From Trachelipus rathkii (lineage: Eukaryota; Arthropoda; Malacostraca; Isopoda; Trachelipodidae), in assembly GCA_015478945.1 (NCBI GenBank), contig JABUQX010126249.1, forward strand, positions 15,001 to 30,000: a DNA stretch of 15,000 bases. Reading direction: 5' to 3'. A model generated the notes under the pieces. It worked only from the letters and a program-made list of their open reading frames with translations. It was not told the DNA's origin and ran no database searches. The first letter of the stretch is position 1, and each line of letters opens with the position of its first letter. A program made the translations under genes and the position numbers. This document shows, in pieces, positions 9,862 to 15,000 of this stretch.

Positions 9862-9954
9862 ACATTATATATCAAATCAGTCTCTTCTGATTGAGTTGTT
9901 CTATTTGGAATGATTCAATTTTTGATAGTGGACCCACGAGTTGCTATATAATGT
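9862..9954. repeat. 93-bp dyad, right-arm copy
   Basis: ACATTATATATCAA at 9862-9875 and TTGCTATATAATGT at 9941-9954 pair at 13 of 14 positions. Compared with the left copy, one G:C pair has become A:T on both sides, which keeps the stem, and one further base has changed on one side only. The length, 93 bases, is unchanged. Confidence 0.75.
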
Positions 9955-10013
9955 TGAAGTACTTCTGTTAGAACAGTCCGCAAAGTTTTGAATTGATCTG
10001 ATTCGCCTACGGT

Positions 10014-10048
10014 TATGTGGTGATTGGTTTCCATTACCAAACCACATA
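10014..10048. repeat. 35-bp hairpin, right-arm copy
   Basis: TATGTGGT at 10014-10021 with ACCACATA at 10041-10048, plus the inner ATTGGT/ACCAAA stem. It is the exact reverse complement of 1888-1922. Confidence 0.75.
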
Positions 10049-11440
10049 TCTGCGCAAATCACCTTTCAAAACACCCTTTTACTTCGTCTTAACTTTAGAT
10101 GTCCAGTTTTATTGATAGGTGGAAGAATCTTCGAGGTTTTTATCTATCTTTTATTCTCTCTCTCTTTTCGGTGAAAGCTTAAAAGTATAATATTTACACA
10201 CACATTTTTTCCCAACGTGATGTATACTTATTTTTTGTTTATTTTTTTACACATACAAACTTAAAATCAAACTCAAAAAGTAAGCAAAAACGCTAAAGGG
10301 GAAAATTTGGAAAAAATAAAAGATTTCGGGAAGTTTTTAATATAAGGGCAATACTTAGAAAATTTCAACTCAAAAATTTTTGATTAAAGAAATTAACAAT
10401 TAAATAAAAATAAAAAGTTAAAGAAAAGTAAGTAAAAACAGAAATTAAAAAATTCATTACTATAAATGTCTTATAGAGAAAAAATCTCATCATGGTTGAA
10501 ATTAGAAATTTCAATCAAATAAAGTAGATCAAAGATTATTGCATCGTCACTAAAAAATGAATCATTTTTTATCAATATTAAAACTTAGATTAGATTTTGT
10601 AAAAAACGTAGAAAATAAAAAGTTGAAAGTAATAACTAAAAATCAAAATTTAAATACTTGTCAATATTTCATACATGAAATTGGATTTTTCGTGAGTCGT
10701 CATAGGATCGATTCTTATCATAAAAATATTATTGCAACATTCCTCCCGTAAATATTATAACTGAAAATTACTCTTTATATATATATTTATTAAAATATAT
10801 ATATAAAATTATAAATATTTATTTAGAAATAATAAAAAGTCGCCTCAATAGTTGGTCACGTGATCTCAGAATTTGCCTCATAAATGAGATAAAATCAAAA
10901 ATGTAAATTTTCAATTGTATTTATTGAAAATATTCAAATTAAATATTTATAAAGCATAAATCACATATTTTATGGTTTTAAATCATCAATGGATGATATC
11001 CATATACAAATATATATATACATCCATAAATTTTTTTTTGCGAAATAATAAAATTAATTAGTTAAAACATAGCGAGTTTTCCGAATTTGTGTAACATTTG
11101 ATGCCGAATTATCATCAAATCCGTGCATGGTAAATTGTAACTAGTGGTTTTGGTATTTTAGTTTCCCGATTGGTGGTGGAGCAAATATAGTAGAAATCCC
11201 CAGACAGAGGCTTCACCCCTGTCTTGTAGTAATAATTTGTTTCCAAGAAGTAGAAATTTGCTTATTAGTTTCCTATCTGTATTCCTTGTTTTCTGACAGA
11301 AACAAGAAACATTAGGAACCTAAATAAAAATTAAATTACATTGGAAATTTGTCTTTCTTCTAGAATGCTTGCATTTCTAGAGATTGATCATTCCTACAAA
11401 TAATAACTATTGTTGGTAAATATTATTATAATTACCATTA
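10049..11440. other. AT-rich right-arm sequence without genes
   Basis: Mirror of about 484-1887. It keeps the TCACGTGATC E-box near 10857-10866. Short open frames such as one near 10557-10751 have no recognisable domain and lie in A-rich DNA. No gene is called. Confidence 0.65.
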
Positions 11441-11629
11441 AAATTATTATTATTATTATTATTATTATTATTTCTTTTATTTTAGTGTAACTAGTATACT
11501 GCTTTTATATTATTATTATTATTAATTTATCTATTTATTATTATTATTATAATTATTATTATTATTAATTATTATTATTATTTATTAATTATTAATTATA
11601 ATTATTAAAAAAATATTATTATTATTATC

Positions 11630-11710
<81 letters not shown>

Positions 11711-11729
11711 ATTTATTATTAATTATTAT
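11441..11729. repeat. (ATT)n microsatellite, right arm
   Basis: About 290 bases of ATT/TTA repeats interrupted near 11473-11510 by a unique segment (TAGTGTAACTAGTATACTGC and neighbours) that is shorter in the left arm. Mirror of the tract at 226-483. Confidence 0.95.
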
Positions 11730-11960
11730 GCTTCGTGTACTAGTTTATAGAAAGTTTGTAGTATACTATTATTGTTAACGTTAATCACAACAAAATAATT
11801 GGTGTTTATTATTGTTTCAAATCTTTCGAAATTTTGATACGAGTTTTTTTCATCTTTTGTCAACGTTCGAAAGTCATATATTTATACTACATCTTGTTCG
11901 ATAACATGTGGTTACACAATATATTCGGAAATTCCCAGAAATAACTTCGTATGAAAAATT

Positions 11961-12175
11961 ATAATTTGCAAACAGCGGAAACGGACTTACTCATAAAAAT
12001 AAATTCAGTAAAAATTTTCAATAAGAACATAATTGAAATAAATTTTTAACTTAATAGACAACAAAACTTTTTCGTTCCCAAAAAATCATCATAATAAAAA
12101 CTCGGTTCTTTTTATGGGCATTCGGTGTCTATATAGCAGTAAATTACAGAGTCAATAATTATTCTTCATTCACTT
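11961..12175. other. Right flank of the palindrome, nothing recognised
   Basis: This is the first sequence beyond the last position that can be compared with the left arm. AT-rich, no coding frame, no inverted or direct repeat linking it to the arm end. Whether it is true flank or arm that continues cannot be told, because the left partner would lie outside the window. Confidence 0.6.
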
Positions 12176-12264
12176 GTATATATATATATATAATTCCCCT
12201 GGTCCACACGAGACCCACCGGGTATATATATTATACAAATTTATATTTCCACTATTCATTGGCT

Positions 12265-12316
12265 ACCTTCAGACTAATCGAGCGAAAGTGGTAACGCGTC
12301 TGAGATTTGTCTGAAG
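12265..12316 (+). other. tRNA-like A-box hairpin, possible SINE fragment
   Basis: CTTCAGAC at 12267-12274 pairs with GTCTGAAG near 12309-12316, enclosing GAGCGAAAGTGGTAACGCGT, which resembles the D-arm and A-box region of tRNAs (compare TAGCnnAGTGGTAACGCGTCTG). I do not find a convincing B-box downstream, so this is not a tRNA gene. A tRNA-derived SINE head is plausible; a chance resemblance is also possible. Confidence 0.3.
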
Positions 12317-12342
12317 TTAGGAGATAAATGTGGATTAAAATT

Positions 12343-12397
12343 TGTGATCTGGGTCTTCCATTAGCCCAGCTACCTGGGACTGGGTCACAAATCCCCA
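12343..12397. repeat. Local inverted repeat between TA tracts
   Basis: TTTGTGA...GGGTC near 12340-12355 faces GGGTCACAAA near 12383-12392, and an inner CCCAG-CTAC-CTGGG hairpin lies at about 12365-12378. It is the most GC-rich stretch of the right flank and sits between the tRNA-like hairpin and a TA tract, suggesting one composite repeat unit. Confidence 0.45.
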
Positions 12398-12399
12398 CA

Positions 12400-12417
12400 A
12401 TATATATATTATATAAT

Positions 12418-12467
<50 letters not shown>

Positions 12468-12505
12468 ATATATTATTAATATAATTAATATATATATTAA
12501 ATAAT
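12400..12505. repeat. (TA)n tract
   Basis: About 100 bases of alternating TA with ATT interruptions, followed by ATTAAATAATTAAA. Simple sequence. Confidence 0.93.
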
Positions 12506-12629
12506 TAAATTTTAAAATGTATACTCATCATCGTTTTCCAACATAACTTGGCGGGAGTGAAGTCAAACGTTGCAATTGGGGAATGCTGGTCAATTTTGTG
12601 TAATTGTTCTCAGGTATTAATTAATAGCA

Positions 12630-12945
12630 GCCCTTAACGGAACTTTCAATGTACCATTCTTCTCCAAGTATTCCTATTATGGGTTAATTTATTACCTTTA
12701 CCCATACTAATGCCCTTTAGCAATTAACAGATCATTTACTCCACCAACCCCTCTCCATTTGGTTTTTTTTTCCCATCTTTTTCTTTACTCCACAATATTT
12801 CCTGAACTTTTCATTTCTAAAACCTCAATTTTTTATGCTTCATTTTAGAACTTAATTCCCACGTCTCACATCCGTACAGAACAGTTGTGACAAACATAAA
12901 CTAGAACAACTTCAATTTTACCTTCCTGATAAATTTCCCTTTTTA
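12630..12945 (-). pseudogene. Decayed non-LTR retrotransposon reverse transcriptase, C-terminal end
   Basis: Reading the complement from 12942 downward in one frame gives KGKFIRKVKLKLF, a stop (complement of 12901-12903), FMFVTT, and then VLYGCETW at 12859-12882. (V)LYG(C/S)ETW, preceded by KxKLxLF, is a hallmark of the end of the reverse transcriptase domain in many animal non-LTR elements. After it come ELSSKMKHKKLRF, stops, and KVQEILWSKEKDG, which fits the family's usual FERKVLRKIFGP-type segment. Further weak resemblance continues to about 12640 with frame changes. The copy has several in-frame stops and lacks the catalytic palm, so it is dead. The clade cannot be assigned from this fragment. 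Confidence 0.8.
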
Positions 12946-13483
12946 CAGTAATTTTTAAAGGCTCTTAAATCCTTAGCAGCCCTATGGTCAATCTTTTCTT
13001 TCATGCCTCAGAAAGCACCAATATCATCCATTCCTAAGTGCCTATAACGACTGTAGTTTCTGTGTTTCAGCTTTCCTCATTCACCTCTGATGATAAAAAA
13101 AATAAGTAAAAATAACTAATAGATACAGAATGAAACATAAAAAAACAAATTTAAGAAAAAAAACATAAAAAAAAAAGATATAAAAAAAAAGCTAATGTCA
13201 CTAAGAAATCAAAAAAAAAAATAAAATCCCACCCAGGCGAGATCGTCTCTCTTGGATTTTGTTGTAAATTTTCATAACTTTTTCATTTAGAAGGATTAAT
13301 ATTTTAATGATGTTTTTCTTGACACACCTCGTTCAAACTCCAAGGCACCAAATCAGCCAATTTTTCCTTCAGAGTCAATAATCAGCACTATGTCCTAACA
13401 AAAAGTAAAACGCGGCAATTAACACCTTGCGCAGATTAATGTCAGCTCTTTTTCGCAATTCTATCCATATCCCTAGCTATACT
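12946..13483. other. Gene-free sequence, possibly more retroelement debris
   Basis: The minus strand upstream of the reverse transcriptase remnant would be expected to carry the palm domain, but I cannot recognise it. An A-rich region at about 13090-13220 separates it from unfamiliar sequence at 13230-13480. No gene called. Confidence 0.5.
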
Positions 13484-13518
13484 ATATATATATAATATTA
13501 TATAAATATAAAAGTAAT

Positions 13519-13561
<43 letters not shown>

Positions 13562-13601
13562 ATATATTAACTATATATATATATATATTATAGATATCTA
13601 T

Positions 13602-13665
<64 letters not shown>

Positions 13666-13678
13666 GTATATATATATA

Positions 13679-13714
<36 letters not shown>
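13484..13714. repeat. (TA)n tract
   Basis: About 230 bases of TA repeat with scattered ATT, TAGATATC and GTATA interruptions, the longest TA tract in the window. Confidence 0.93.
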
Positions 13715-13716
<2 letters not shown>

Positions 13717-13762
13717 AACAGGAAGACGAACAAAAATGGAGAAAGCATTCTTTATTCATAAA

Positions 13763-13804
13763 CTCTGGACGTTTCGGGTATTACTCGACCCATCTTCAGC
13801 AAAA
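13763..13804 (-). ncRNA. Hammerhead-ribozyme-like motif, Penelope-element type
   Basis: On the minus strand, in order: TTTTG (complement of 13800-13804), CTGAAGA (13793-13799), T, GGGT (13788-13791), an eight-base loop, ACCC (13776-13779), GAAAC (13771-13775), GTC (13768-13770) and CAGAG (13763-13767). This reproduces the hammerhead core CUGANGA, stem II, GAAA and cleavage triplet GUC; TTTTG with CAGAG can form stem I using wobble pairs. The ACGT after GAA matches the minimal, self-complementary stem III of dimeric hammerheads described in Penelope-like retroelements. The extra T before stem II makes the first stem II pair imperfect, so activity is doubtful. An AATAAA lies 7-12 bases downstream (complement of 13751-13756). 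Confidence 0.45.
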
Positions 13805-13833
13805 ATTTACTCTAAAAATAATTAAAATTTACA

Positions 13834-13867
13834 TTATATATATATATATAATATAATATATTAATAT

Positions 13868-13906
<39 letters not shown>
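13834..13906. repeat. (TA)n tract
   Basis: About 70 bases of TA repeat with ATAATATTA interruptions, on the other side of the hammerhead-like motif from the tract at 13484-13714. Confidence 0.92.
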
Positions 13907-13907
<1 letters not shown>

Positions 13908-14187
13908 TAATATTTATATGAGGAATATATGAAGCTTTGTAGTAAGCACCAATGGTGTAACAGTCGATACAATCTGTATTTTTATAGAATTGTTTTTTCC
14001 TTTATTATTTGTTTTTTTTAATCTCGTGATTTCGAAAAGGGGGGCGATTCCCTTCACAATCCTCCACGTTTTTACTGATCCCTGTCTGCCATACTGTTGA
14101 CAGGGAGTTCCTATTTATATAATTAAGTAGTTATGGTTAAATATTCATTCATTTCCTCATATAAGAGAAAGTTAAAATAAATGTTTA
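13907..14187. other. Gene-free sequence with one clear hairpin
   Basis: TCCCTGTC at 14079-14086 pairs with GACAGGGA at 14099-14106 across a 12-base loop. Its surroundings are moderately GC-rich for this window, and it is probably part of a dispersed repeat. I see no gene and no poly-U-tailed terminator to give it a role. Confidence 0.45.
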
Positions 14188-14700
<513 letters not shown>

Positions 14701-14806
14701 TCTTTTCTTTTTTTCTTATTCCATTGATTAACATGACTTTGTTAACAATATTAATTAAAAAAATCTACTTTCTCATTAATCTATTATTATTATTTATTAT
14801 ATTATC

Positions 14807-14838
<32 letters not shown>

Positions 14839-14852
14839 GATTAATTATTATG

Positions 14853-14900
<48 letters not shown>

Positions 14901-15000
14901 TAGAGTTATTATTATTATATTATTTTTCACCATTATATACTGTAAACATTAATTATTTTTTAATTATTATTATTAATTATAGGATTATTTTTATTTCATT
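14701..15000. repeat. Second (ATT)n block with AT-rich spacers
   Basis: AT-rich spacer at 14701-14785, then ATT/TTA repeats at about 14785-14930 interrupted by TATGATTAATTATTATGATT, then AT-rich sequence to the window end. No gene. Confidence 0.9.

Larger units (their letters stand above)
6011..11960 (-). repeat. Right arm of giant inverted repeat (palindrome)
   Basis: Mirror copy of positions 1-5943. The inner end is sharp: TTACAAAAAACCACCC at 6011 onward pairs with the sequence ending at 5943. At the outer end, bases just before 11960 still match the start of the window, and the sequence after 11960 has no partner because the window begins there. The arm is a few bases longer in the microsatellites and carries an additional stretch of about 15-20 bases within its (ATT)n block near 11473-11510. 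It has its own unrelated patch at 9127-9242 where the left arm has a different sequence. Neither copy contains a convincing coding region. Confidence 0.97.

Noticed and set aside
12277..12316. Functional tRNA gene
   Set aside because: Only an A-box and D-arm resemblance; no anticodon arm, B-box or acceptor stem can be built.

Overview
The window is an AT-rich, non-coding stretch of a eukaryotic nuclear genome. Long (AAT/ATT)n and (TA)n microsatellites, a decayed reverse transcriptase of the animal non-LTR type (motif VLYGCETW on the minus strand) and a hammerhead-ribozyme-like motif of the kind known from animal Penelope-like elements suggest a repeat-rich metazoan, possibly an arthropod or crustacean. 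The lineage is an inference. I found no intact protein-coding gene, no tRNA or rRNA gene and no CRISPR array.

The dominant structure is a giant palindrome. Positions 1 to 5943 recur in reverse complement at 6011 to about 11960, and only 67 bases separate the last perfectly paired bases. Even those 67 bases are partly self-complementary. The left arm is cut by the window edge, so the outer boundary and any target-site duplication are not visible. Paired positions sum to 11954 near the centre and drift to about 11935 to 11961 further out because of indels. The arms are a mosaic. One tract of 754 bases (4139-4892 with 7062-7815) reads as identical, other parts differ by scattered substitutions and indels, and one patch of about 120 bases (2702-2828 against 9127-9242) is unrelated between the arms.

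Smaller structures nest inside the arms: an outer (AAT)n block, an internal (TA)n block, a 93-bp dyad with 14-bp ends, a 35-bp hairpin, four copies per arm of a GTCTCA..TGAGAC dyad associated with G/C runs, and a cluster of four AGGTCA-like half-sites. In two nested dyads the arms differ by paired base changes that keep the stem, which is the most unexpected detail here.

Right of the palindrome (11961-15000) lies ordinary repeat debris: a tRNA-like A-box hairpin, (TA)n blocks, the reverse transcriptase remnant, the hammerhead-like motif and 0.8 kb of (ATT)n. Nothing shows genes working together. If real and transcribed, the palindrome would give a very long hairpin RNA. A fold-back artefact of long-read sequencing or assembly must be excluded first, since many arm differences are homopolymer length changes.
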